Below are positions 12,201 through 20,100 of a stretch of DNA of 64,000 nucleotides, piece after piece. The stretch comes from Ctenosaura bakeri. Its lineage: Eukaryota > Chordata > Lepidosauria > Squamata > Iguanidae. How positions within the stretch are numbered: position 1 is the first letter of the stretch; every line of letters begins with the position of its first letter. The stretch is from contig CAOLHI010000621.1 of assembly GCA_948474755.1 (NCBI GenBank), positions 248,001 through 312,000 of the forward strand. The letters are read 5' to 3'. Made by a program: the position numbers and the translations under genes. Under the pieces are notes generated by a model. It did not search any database and had not been told where the DNA came from. It was given only the letters and a program-made list of their open reading frames with translations.

Positions 12201-13061
12201 TTTTTATTGCTTAGGTAGTCTCTTGTATGAATCTTCTTTTTCCTTAGTGTTCCATCAGAAAAGTCTTCATTGAGTTCAGTTGTTTTCAAGCCAAATTTGT
12301 TTCCTTAACTTTCCAGTACAGTTTTATTATTGCCAGGATTTTAGGTGTATTTGCAGCAGGGAAGAAAAGATCTTGAGGAGAAATCTATGGGAAAGCTATG
12401 GAAATAACAATGTTATATTTTTGCTGGAAGAAGTGATATATATTTATAGTAATTGTCTAAATACTTTTAATAGAAATAATCCTTGTCATCCCTACCCAGT
12501 GGTCTGTTTTTACTCGTCATTTCTGATCACCAGAAATTAGGCCAGAGCATGCATTAGATCAAGGTGAAAGGCTTCATGGGGCCGTAGGTTGTCTGCATTT
12601 TATTTGAAGCAATGCAAAAGCATATGTATTAGGGTGGCAATTGTGCAGCTTACTAGATGCTGGACTGCAACTTCTCTTATCATTGGCTGTGCTGGTTGAG
12701 ACTAGTGGGAACTGCAGTCCAACAGAGTCTGCAGAGCTGTACAGTTCCTATTCCTTGCTTAATAAGTATTGTAGTTAAAATATTATTAACTAGAAAGCAA
12801 AAAATTAATTGAAGGCAACTCAAAGAAAATCAAACTGAGAAAATGCTTGTAAATGTCCGTAGCATATTAATCTTATGTAAAGAATATTCGGTTTGATGTA
12901 AACAAATGCTAATTTCTTTTTGTTCACTAGGTTTTGGGCCCCACATGTTCCATGCGATGGGTCCCCCACCTCCTTTCATGAGAGCCCCAGGTCCCATCCA
13001 CTATCCTTCTCAAGATCCACAGAGGATGGGTGCACACGCCGGGAAGCACAACAGCCCCTAA
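218..13061 (+). CDS. RBM22: RBM22 pre-mRNA splicing factor, 5'-truncated by window edge
   Basis: Coding exons are 218-247, 787-919, 9625-9725, 9829-10001, 10390-10590, 11300-11464, 11827-11915, 12007-12141 and 12931-13061. All have AG/GT borders and compatible phases; together they give 385 residues plus TAA. Visible in the translation: an N-terminal Cys-rich zinc-binding region with two CQTC motifs, a CCCH finger with C-x7-C-x5-C-x3-H spacing, an RRM with RNP2 (LYVGGL) and RNP1 (CAFIQFA), and a Pro-rich C-terminus ending GKHNSP. The family (yeast Cwc2/Ecm2 relatives) contacts U6 snRNA and intron RNA and helps shape the catalytic centre of the activated spliceosome in the nucleus. From memory of the roughly 420-residue mammalian protein, about 36 N-terminal residues lie upstream of base 1. 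An AAEEEAAS stretch appears one alanine longer than the mammalian form. Identification is by recognition of the family sequence, with no search run. Confidence 0.97.
787..919 (+). CDS. RBM22: RBM22 coding exon, N-terminal zinc-binding region
   Basis: TTTCAG acceptor and GTGTGT donor; ends one base into a glycine codon. It encodes the Cys-rich block (ICARPF, two CQTC motifs, LLDLEYG), the N-terminal zinc-finger part shared with Cwc2/Ecm2-type proteins. The intron that follows is 8.7 kb because of the L1/Tigger insertions. Confidence 0.96.
1679..1905. mobile_element. Tigger-type DNA transposon, left part
   Basis: Begins after a TA with CTGTCATCCCTCCACATTC. This matches, in inverted orientation, the right end at 8920-8939 (reverse complement CAGTCAGCCCTCCACATTTG), also flanked by TA. 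The internal text includes GTGGAAAAACCGTGAATAAC, of Tigger/mariner flavour. The element is split by an L1 at 1905/8768. Joined, the two parts give a non-autonomous element of roughly 380 bp. Confidence 0.75.
2267..2545 (-). pseudogene. L1 ORF2 C-terminal piece after second frameshift
   Basis: An open frame of about 92 codons following the stop at 2548, in a different frame. It is linked to the upstream ORF2 frame by a one-base change in a T6 run on the minus strand (plus 2555-2560). It reads as a basic, Trp/Leu-rich C-terminal extension ([15 protein letters not shown]). Counting all three pieces, ORF2 spans about 1270 codons, the usual L1 size. I infer it is part of ORF2, not a separate gene. 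Confidence 0.75.
2548..5901 (-). pseudogene. L1 ORF2 main piece: endonuclease, reverse transcriptase, Cys-rich domain
   Basis: A 1117-codon open frame. Early part: rest of the AP-endonuclease domain with [14 protein letters not shown] and TSDHNP (catalytic Asp/Asn/His positions). Middle: reverse transcriptase with [43 protein letters not shown] and the catalytic FADD near residue 646 (plus about 3954-3965). C-terminal: [19 protein letters not shown], the L1 zinc-knuckle-like motif. All key residues are intact, so only the two frameshifts at its ends break it. This enzyme nicks target DNA and reverse-transcribes L1 RNA in target-primed fashion. Domain order and motifs place it in the L1 clade. 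Confidence 0.93.
5850..6077 (-). pseudogene. L1 ORF2 5' piece: endonuclease N-terminus, frameshifted
   Basis: Starts [19 protein letters not shown] and contains the first endonuclease motifs (SWN and LQEIR, the catalytic Asn and Glu). The frame is lost at an A9 run on the minus strand (plus 5871-5879), after which the endonuclease continues in the frame of the 5901-2548 segment. The break is a one-base change in a homopolymer. It could be a real mutation or an assembly indel. Confidence 0.88.
6102..7154 (-). CDS. L1 ORF1 protein (ORF1p)
   Basis: An uninterrupted 350-codon frame starting at [13 protein letters not shown]. The open frame extends 26 codons further up, but that text is low-complexity 5' UTR, so the internal ATG at 7154-7152 is preferred. 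Features: a basic Ser/Thr-rich N-terminus; a long coiled coil (about residues 40-120, repeated [24 protein letters not shown] heptads) for trimerisation; an RRM-like region with [12 protein letters not shown]; a C-terminal domain (about 200-290); and a very acidic Glu-rich tail. ORF1p is the RNA-binding chaperone of L1 ribonucleoprotein particles. The stop is 24 nt before the ORF2 start. No inactivating break was seen. Confidence 0.9.
   Translation of the reverse strand: MATATRRAQAQSKTSAQLPRRASTDSTTMSADTGVILEALKNSRQELRQEIKQDIKDSRNEIKAEIKKEIEGLSKKMDVISKEVANIKVEMEVVQDRTRQIEERAQRMSEKQIQDETTINRIEMRYRERCLKIRGLREQEQESIYDRIIQALMDYIHLPEERLHASIEKIFRLNSRLARERNQPRDVVIVFSNLRTREIILQKNYQQRLCIDSQELNIYKDIPSQILRKRQEYKFLTQFLIKQNINYTWNRTEGVFFIHNQKKYRINSVEKAKEIFGKLKKEFDTSTKQRHPKRLYERSEQEEMGATGGKFTTGEEESIEGNDVDVEEEQEREEEGELQVESEIEYTEDI
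7155..8767 (-). promoter_or_regulatory. L1 5' UTR (internal promoter region)
   Basis: About 1.6 kb upstream of ORF1. The 5'-most 300 nt (about 8460-8767) are GC- and CpG-rich, unlike the AT-rich remainder, as expected for an L1 internal promoter. Several A- or T-rich tracts occur. No conserved coding sequence; short open frames here are not supported as genes. Confidence 0.65.
8768..8939. mobile_element. Tigger-type DNA transposon, right part
   Basis: Right half of the element interrupted by L1. It ends GCAAATGTGGAGGGCTGACTG followed by the TA target duplication at 8940-8941. Its first 16 bases (8768-8783) are the L1 target-site duplication of 1890-1905 with one mismatch. Confidence 0.75.
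9625..9725 (+). CDS. RBM22: RBM22 coding exon
   Basis: Acceptor AATGTTAG and donor GTGAAG. It encodes [20 protein letters not shown] and onward to NMERE, linking the N-terminal Cys-rich region to the CCCH module. Confidence 0.96.
9829..10001 (+). CDS. RBM22: RBM22 coding exon, CCCH finger
   Basis: Acceptor TTTGCTAG and donor GTACAA. It encodes the segment from [11 protein letters not shown] to the CCCH zinc finger ([18 protein letters not shown]); the finger's histidine comes from the next exon. Reading past the donor gives an intronic extension that is not coding. Confidence 0.96.
10390..10590 (+). CDS. RBM22: RBM22 coding exon, start of RRM
   Basis: Acceptor ATCCTTAG and donor GTATGT. It completes the CCCH finger (H), then encodes the linker ([12 protein letters not shown]) and the start of the RRM including RNP2 (LYVGGL). 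Confidence 0.96.
10985..11178 (+). mobile_element. CR1-like LINE 3' end fragment
   Basis: Reads like the 3' end of squamate CR1 copies: TGGGAAGAATTTCCTCATAG, GACAGTGGAATAG, the TTTAAACAGAGG segment, GGGTTGGACTAGACCCTTG and a terminal TGATTCTTTG. It lies in the RBM22 intron between 10590 and 11300, sense to the gene. Confidence 0.7.
11300..11464 (+). CDS. RBM22: RBM22 coding exon, RRM with RNP1
   Basis: Acceptor GCTCCTTAG and donor GTGAGT. It encodes [15 protein letters not shown]1 (QCAFIQFA), [20 protein letters not shown], the remainder of the RNA-binding RRM fold. Confidence 0.96.
11827..11915 (+). CDS. RBM22: RBM22 coding exon
   Basis: Acceptor TTTTTTAG and donor GTAAGA. It encodes [18 protein letters not shown] and [10 protein letters not shown], a charged linker after the RRM. 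Confidence 0.95.
12007..12141 (+). CDS. RBM22: RBM22 coding exon, proline-rich
   Basis: Acceptor CTCCTGCAG and donor GTAACT. It encodes a Pro/Ala-rich segment ([16 protein letters not shown], then [14 protein letters not shown]). The phase fits both neighbours. Confidence 0.95.
12648..12757. repeat. Short dispersed repeat (CTGGACTGCAACTT...GCAGTCCAACAGA)
   Basis: About 110 bp whose ends are partly inverted copies (TGGACTGCAACTTCTC near the start, GGGAACTGCAGTCCAAC near the end). A related copy is at 43645-43755 and a weaker one near 26024-26110. It is fold-back MITE-like; the superfamily was not determined. Confidence 0.5.
12931..13061 (+). CDS. RBM22: RBM22 last coding exon and stop
   Basis: Acceptor TTCACTAG. 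It encodes [20 protein letters not shown] through [10 protein letters not shown] and the stop TAA at 13059-13061. The 3' UTR follows. Confidence 0.96.
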
Positions 13062-15400
13062 CATCACCAGCCCATTTTTACTGTTTAATTTTTTCCCTCT
13101 CTATTTCCCGTCTTTTTTTAACATGGAAACTTATGTTGGTAGTATACCACATTCAGCTGTAATCAGCGGGAAACTAAATCTTTCTGTGCACACAGCACAG
13201 GCTTAGTCCTACTGTGTTACACAATTAGAAAATCTGATTACTTCTATAACCAAAATACCTAATTTCTTGATAAGGAAATGGTGGTCTCTGCTTAAAAAAA
13301 ACCAACAGCCTAGAAGAATTTTATTGAGAATAGTAAGTCCCATCAGTGTAATCAATTTTGGGTACTTAGAAATAAAGTACTCTTTGGGAAAAAGAATAAC
13401 TAAGCCAGTTTAGTAATCCCTGGTCAGTTATACAATACAAGCTAGCAAGCCTTGTTGTTCAGAATGGCTTGGAAGCACCTTCATTGCTAATCTGTTTGAA
13501 TGTCAAATTACTGTATCGCTGTTGAAACTAGATTCACGTTCCTTGCTTCCTTAAGCTGGAGCAGAAAGATAACAGACTTTATGAAGGATGTACAGATGGT
13601 GTGCCACTTTTTGTTAATGAATTTCTTCATCATTCACGATCTTGTCTGTGATAAATGCTACCAAACTGTTGAGGTGACAGCAGCAATGCATGCTTGTTCA
13701 TCTTCTGTTAAAGGGGTTGGTAAATCTGGAGTTGTGGCTTAAGTGGCCTTTATTGTCCATTTGCTACTAAACTAGTCTGATTTATTTCCTAACTCAACAT
13801 TTTGATTTCCAATGGCTGTTCTAAATATGTGTTCTCAGTATTTGACCAGTACCATCTGTTTTCTGCATCAAGTCTATAAGGTGTCCTAGTAAAGAGAATT
13901 GTATTTTTTACCTATTCTGAAGTCTTACTTAGTTCTTGTCTTTCTTAAAAAAGAAAATACTGTGCTTGGCAGAAGTTTCTCATTATTACTTGGACTTTGC
14001 TTCTATGGCAGCTGTCAAAAAGGAACAACACTTGGAAAAACTTTCTTTTGGATGAAAGATCCCCAAATACTCATGTGGCGCTATTTGTTGGGTAGGGGAA
14101 TTGCAGTCCAAAATAACTTTTTAAAGCCCATAAAAAAAATACGTTGAACTTCTAATGTTCACCTCATTTCCTAAAGTGATAAGAGTATAAAAGTAAATGA
14201 TAAAATCTGTACAGATGCTATTTGGGCCATCCAGTGGGCTGGAACTGCTGATGGGATAGGATTTTTCAGAAGCACCCAAACCCTTATTTAAGTAACTGTA
14301 AGGCATTCAGAAATTCTTGAGATAAGTTTTTCTTAAATGGCAGAAGAGTGTGATTAAAAAATTGCCTTCCCTGATTGTTGTTACTAAGCAGTTAGCAGCA
14401 GTGAAAATTTGCACCATATCTTAGGCTGCTATAAGTTGAGGTTTATGCAGCTTTGTACTATGAAGACTATGCTGTCTCACATTTAAATCATCACATAGTA
14501 ACAAAGTATGCTAGAATCTACAAAAGAAGAAATGCAGTAAGTAGGAATTGCCTTTGTATGGTTGTCAGTAGTCTAAAATTTCTGATTCCTGTTTATAGTA
14601 CAAGGTCCAGGGGTGGGTAGGTGGTAAGGTGGATATTCCTTATGCTGTTCAGCTGAATCCTGCTATATCGCTTAACAGGTTATGAGAAACTGAGATACTC
14701 TGTTACAACAAAAACAACAGTCTTGTGACACATCTAAATACCAAGATTGTATTGTAGCATCAACCTTAGTTAAAAGCTTAGCTACAGCAAATCTGTTAGT
14801 TTGCTACTGAACAGTTATGTTTGCAGCTTAAGAGGGAAGCTACTTTTACAGCAGTAGGTTTAATTTACACTTCGTGAGTATTTTCATGCATTTTCTTTTG
14901 CAAGAAGAAACATATGTTTACCAAATAACTAAGCAAAATGCATTTTAAAATACAATCCCTTTTATTTCCCATCCCCCAATTATATTTCCAAATGTAAACA
15001 TGATGTCCTGTTCATAAATCTGGAAGTAGACAGGTCTTCACTCACCAGAATTTGATAACAAATAATAGGTCGAAGTTCCTACTTATTTAATTGTCCATTG
15101 GTATGTGAGATGGAATGAAAAGTATACTCTTAAATGTTCCAGGTAGCTATTAAGTACCCCTTTGGTAGGAATTATTTCTTGAATTCCCGTCAAATAGCTC
15201 AATGTGTTTAAAGTTACATTATTTTACAAGTATTGTAGCCTCTTATAAAGATCTAAGTAAGCAAAGTTCTGTAGTTTAATAATCACATGAATATCAATAA
15301 ATTAAATGGCATACAATTGTACAAACTAATTCTACCGATTGGGGAAAAAACACACAAAAATGAATAAAAATTCAGTTAGTGAACATAGGTATTTAAAGGA
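13062..15400 (+). other. RBM22: RBM22 3' UTR and flank, end not fixed
   Basis: No coding exon recognised. Canonical AATAAA signals on the plus strand occur at 13371-13376 (short UTR, about 310 nt), 15296-15301 and 15363-15368. Which one is used cannot be told from sequence. The longer choice would overlap the longest possible 3' UTR of the convergent MYOZ3 gene. Confidence 0.5.
13371..13376 (+). terminator. poly(A) signal AATAAA, candidate for RBM22
   Basis: The first canonical hexamer after the RBM22 stop codon, about 310 nt downstream. Position and sequence are seen; use is inferred. Confidence 0.5.
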
Positions 15401-17017
15401 GCCCTCCCTGTATTGACAATGAAGTATCGTGAAACTTTAAAGGTTTAAAGTTCCCAAGGCTCTGTTGGTTTTGCTGCAACAATCTCAACATGGCTACTCA
15501 GCCAGAAAATTTATCTTGTAGCTTGTTCTGTCCACAGTCTGGAAGACTGGACTTCATATTGTATCTACATATACATACCATATAGGACACATCTGGACAA
15601 TTTGGTAGGACAAGTGGTCCACTTTTGCCAGTTGTGGGACCTGCAGAGGGACTTATCACTAACAAGACTGTTAAGTGGCAGTCCATTTTTTCTCAGTTTA
15701 TTTGCAGTATTTGAGGAAGGTAGGTCTAACTTGAAGTTTTAGAACTTACTTCCACGGACATTGTTCCCCCTCAGATGGTTGCTGCTCTGCCCACCTATCA
15801 TATTTAATTCTAAAGTTGTAATTTCAAGAAAATCCCAATATTTTTTATAATGGGTGTTAGTTTTACATTTCCTATTGCATGTTATTTAACAAAAATGAGT
15901 GAGAAAATGTTTGTATGTCGCTTTCTGCAAGAGTGAATGGAAATGCTAGCTGGCTTGGCCCCTTTGGAACTGTTTACCAGTTCATTTAGCACCATTGTGA
16001 TAGGAAACTGAGGTTCAACATGAAAAATGTCTTGGCCAGGAGTGTTCAATTGTAGCAGGGCAGGCCTGGAGTGAGGATGGGGGCGGGAACCATATGCTGC
16101 TTTCCTGAAGCCACACAAACTGCCGAAAAAGTCCTCATAATGGAACAAAATCAAGCTAGAAACACCCTGAAGTTCCACTGTGTCTTTGAAAATATATAAT
16201 TGGGGGGGTGTTAAACAAAACAGTCTCTCTCCCCCCATCTGTTCAACAGGTCAGTTGCCATTCCTGCAGGCTTCCAGGATGATCTACCCTTTTCTCCAGG
16301 AAAAGAATCCAGAGTATCTAGAGAGGTCATTGACCACACTTGCTCACTGCTGGTCTTGGGCCTTAAAGTTAGACCTCACCCTCTTGGTTCTTGGGTCTAG
16401 TTCTTGGGTCAAATCTACAATGTTGTTAAATCTCCATGGCAAGAGAAAATACAGCTACAAGATGGGTTTAAAATCTTGATGAATTACTTTCCTGGAGATC
16501 AAGTCAAATGAATCTGCAAGTTTTTCAGTGTATCTTGTTTTGATTTATCTAAGAAAACTCTTAGCAAGTATTTGACACAAACTGGATGTCCAAACGTGGC
16601 CTGATATTTCAGTCTTTGTAGATAAAATATAGTTCCTTTGAATGTGCGGTAGCTTTCTGCTTCTCAAATCAACTTCCTTTGACATGCTACGTTCTTTTTG
16701 CTTAATTCACTCAACCTGACATTTTGGCTTTTTTTTTTTTTAATCTAGTCTTACTTCTCTGTAAGAGCCTTTTTAAATTGCATCCTACTAGGAAGGGATG
16801 GTATGCTTTGGGGGCACCAAAGTACAACAATGGCCCTAGGAAGGGGTTGGTGAGGACAGTACATGCAATTGATGAGCAGCAAGCAAAAACTGTGAATCCC
16901 ACTTTGATGGTGTGTGGTTAGACTATCTGTCCTAAAGAAGCTCCTTTCTGGCAGTTACATATTAGTAAACTAGAAGTGTGTATTTTGGGAAGGGACAGAC
17001 AACAATATAACATCAAG
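14961..17017 (-). other. MYOZ3: MYOZ3 3' UTR and flank, end not fixed
   Basis: No coding content recognised. Minus-strand AATAAA hexamers (TTTATT on the plus strand) are at 15697-15702, giving a UTR of about 1.3 kb, and at 14961-14966, about 2.05 kb. Open frames within this interval have no family features. Confidence 0.5.
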
Positions 17018-17189
17018 TTACAGATCTTCTGACTCTGGCATAACCTGTATCCAGCCCTGAGGTGTTCTGTTAAAACTAGGCCTGTTTGAAATGAGCTGCA
17101 GGCTGCTCACGGTGTCTGTGCGATCTTCACCGATCTCAAACCCAGGGAATACATCATTCAGTAATAGTCCACCAAATGGGGTTGGTGTC
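17018..17189 (-). CDS. MYOZ3: MYOZ3 last coding exon with PDZ-ligand tail
   Basis: Acceptor TTCTCCTTGCAG. It encodes TPTPFGGLLLNDVFPGFE and SNRPSFNRTPQGW, ending MPESEDL and TAA (17020-17018). ESEDL fits the E-[ST]-[DE]-[DE]-L C-terminus known to bind ZASP/ALP-type PDZ domains. The exon is separated from the previous one by a 7.6-kb intron. Confidence 0.92.
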
Positions 17190-20100
17190 CTGCAAGGAGA
17201 AAGAAGGAAGTAACAGTTTTAATTGGTTGGCAGAGCAGCTGTTGAAAGCTTAAGTGGGGAAGAGATTTTCTGATGCTTCATCATACAGGCCAATTCATAA
17301 CAGCCAACTCAGCTGCCTATTATGAAAATAAAGACTGTTTCCCATGTTGTGCTTGTCTTCTCAAATGTTTTGGTTATGAAATTATATACTGCTGTCATTG
17401 TGTGTGTATGTATGTGCGTGCATGTGCGCCTTCAAGTTGCCTGTCAGCTTGTGACTCCATGAGTTTCATAGGGTTTTAGACAATACTCAGAGGTAGTTTT
17501 GTTAGTTTCTTCTGTAGTCCACATCATCTGGTATTCATTGGTGGACTCACATCCAAGAACTAACCAGGGCTGACCCTGCTTAGCTTTCAAGATCAGATGG
17601 AGTCTGGTGTCTTTAGGGTATTTAGGCAGGTGTCTTTATAACAGCATACATAGAACTCGTAGCAGAATTCACAAATAACATGTTTTGTTTTAGTCCTCTG
17701 GCTGGTCACTGTCTTCTAGTGCCAGGCCAGTTCCTATAGACACTTGGGCTGCCTCACAGTTCAGCAGGTTGCTTCTAAGAAATGAAATGTACACATGCAT
17801 TCATTTTAATGTATAGGTGGGTGAGCTTACATAAAATCAGAAATAGGTGACTTTCTGGGGGAAGCATGCTGGGGACTGCTCTGACACTGCTACACAGTTG
17901 CCACCAAACATTCAACAGCAATTGGTGGGAGGAAGGGGGTGTTGGATACATCTGAAGCACTTCTAAATTTGTCTCCATCTTAGAGGTGTGATTGCTGACT
18001 GGGAGGCCTGCAGATGCAGTGAATCATAGAGCCCTGTCAAAACCACAAGCAGGATCACTGTTCCCTCTCTGTTGCCAAAAGCATATTTTCCTCCCTGTCC
18101 AAGGCTGCATCACCCACCTTTGTCCTTCATGGGGTCAGAAGTAGAAATGTGAAGGCATGGGGGGCTAGGTAAAGCAGGAAAACCCTCATTTTTTCTAAAC
18201 CCTTTTCTACCTTGGCAAAATTGAAATGAAATGAATTTGTGAAATATTTTCTTTCAGAATGATGAATAAAATGCTTAAGAAAAAGTGTTCACACATTCAT
18301 TAATCCAAAATCATTTTTAAAAAAAACTATGTATGATGAAGATGTTTGTTAAGACCATGTACAATATCAAATCATTACAATTCCTGATCTTGTTTTCCTT
18401 TTCTCAAGTTATTTTTGTATAGGAACAAATGTGTTATGTCTGCTAAATACTACAGATAATTCTTTTTTTAATTAATGTTGATGGTTTCTTATGTTTTTAT
18501 TGGAGTTTCTCCCTGTTCTTTAAACTGGTAAAGCCAAAGTGGGTCCTTATAGTTCAGATATTCTTCAAGGTATTATATCTCCGTTTGTAACAGAAATTAC
18601 AATTTAACTTAAATTTGTTATTATATTCTGAATAAATATACTTTTAATATATCAAGCATAGTAGTGTTTTGCCAAACCAAGTGCTATATAATGCATTTTA
18701 TGTTACTAACGTAATAACGACTTATCATGGGGCTTTTCCAACAAGATTTATTCAGAGAGGATTTACCTTCACCTTCCTCTGAGACTAAGAGAATGTGACC
18801 TGCCATAGGTCACCTAGTGCGTTTCCATGGTGTAGGACTCGCCTTGGATTGGGTGGCCATGCAAGGTTCGAAGTGCGAGATGCTGAGAGGCAAGAACCAA
18901 GCCAGTTCTGGTCTTTGAGGATGCAGTTTATTAAGCAAAGAAGCAAAAAAGAAAAACGAAAGGCACACAAGCATACATAAGGAAAGGCAAAGCAGGCAAT
19001 GGAGCAGGGTTCTCTTTGTTTCCACAGATTATATAGGCTTTTTGTATGCAAGTGGCAAAACAGGCTGCCAATCCATCAACCCAGCGTGCCGAAACGGGCA
19101 GGAGGGGGGCTATCCCACCTCGGACACCAATGACTGAGGCACCCATGGGCCAGGTGCATGATAGGCTCGTGGCCAAATCTCATTACCTGTCCGAAACGGC
19201 AGCGGTTGGTCTCTAATCAGGCTTTCTTCTCCCCCCACCATACCAGACAGCACGGGAGCGAAGCACCCATGGTTAACATTCCTTGGCCATTCTCAGAGGA
19301 CTGCAGCATACAGGGCAGCCTGACCTAGCAATACAACATCAGGAACTAACCCCCAAAATATGTTTGTTAGTGTGAAAGCAGGTTGAACTGAAATGTGTGA
19401 GTGTGTAACACAGGGCCTACCCAGAGGGCTTCGGGCCCAACACATGGCCAAGTAGGGATTTGAACTCAAGTCACTGCACCACACTGTTTTTCAAAGCTGT
19501 TTATATACAATTTAAAAAAACAACAACCTCATAAACTTATTTTGGCCTGATTCCACCTGCCCTTGGCTGTGCCTCTCCTCCTCTTAACTTTTGTGGGGGT
19601 TAAGGATCCTTTCTGGAAAAGAGGCCCACTGCCTTCAGTATGTCTTTGAAGCTGTTACCAGAACAACACAGAATGATGTCTTGAAAGGAGTGCTTTGAAG
19701 GCAGATGTGTTGCTCAAAAAAATAACATTTATTCAGAAAAGTTGTTCTGGCAATTTTTTTTTAAATGGATAAAACTAAAGCACAGCTGTTTTCATTAGCA
19801 ATGAAATGCCAGCAATAAAAAAAACAACTTTGTAGATTTACAGTTTCCAAAATGTATTGTCTTTCCAACATCAGAACTAATAATTTTGATAGCAAGGGAA
19901 AAACAATTTTGGACTAAAAAAGGTTGCGTTTGCATAATGTAAAGCTTGTATATTTGATACCTTCTCAGTATAACTTATTTCAAAGTCTTGTTGTACATTC
20001 CCCAAAGAACCTTCTTAGCCCTAGGACTAGCTCCAGGTGTGAGTGGCATAGCAACCTGCCATTTTCCTCAATGGCCTCTTGTAGCATTGTTCCAGGGCAT

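Noticed and set aside
17415..17630. Possible genuine 5S rRNA gene
   Set aside because: Only the internal promoter part resembles 5S rRNA; the rest is SINE body, with a second dispersed copy at 59566-59790.
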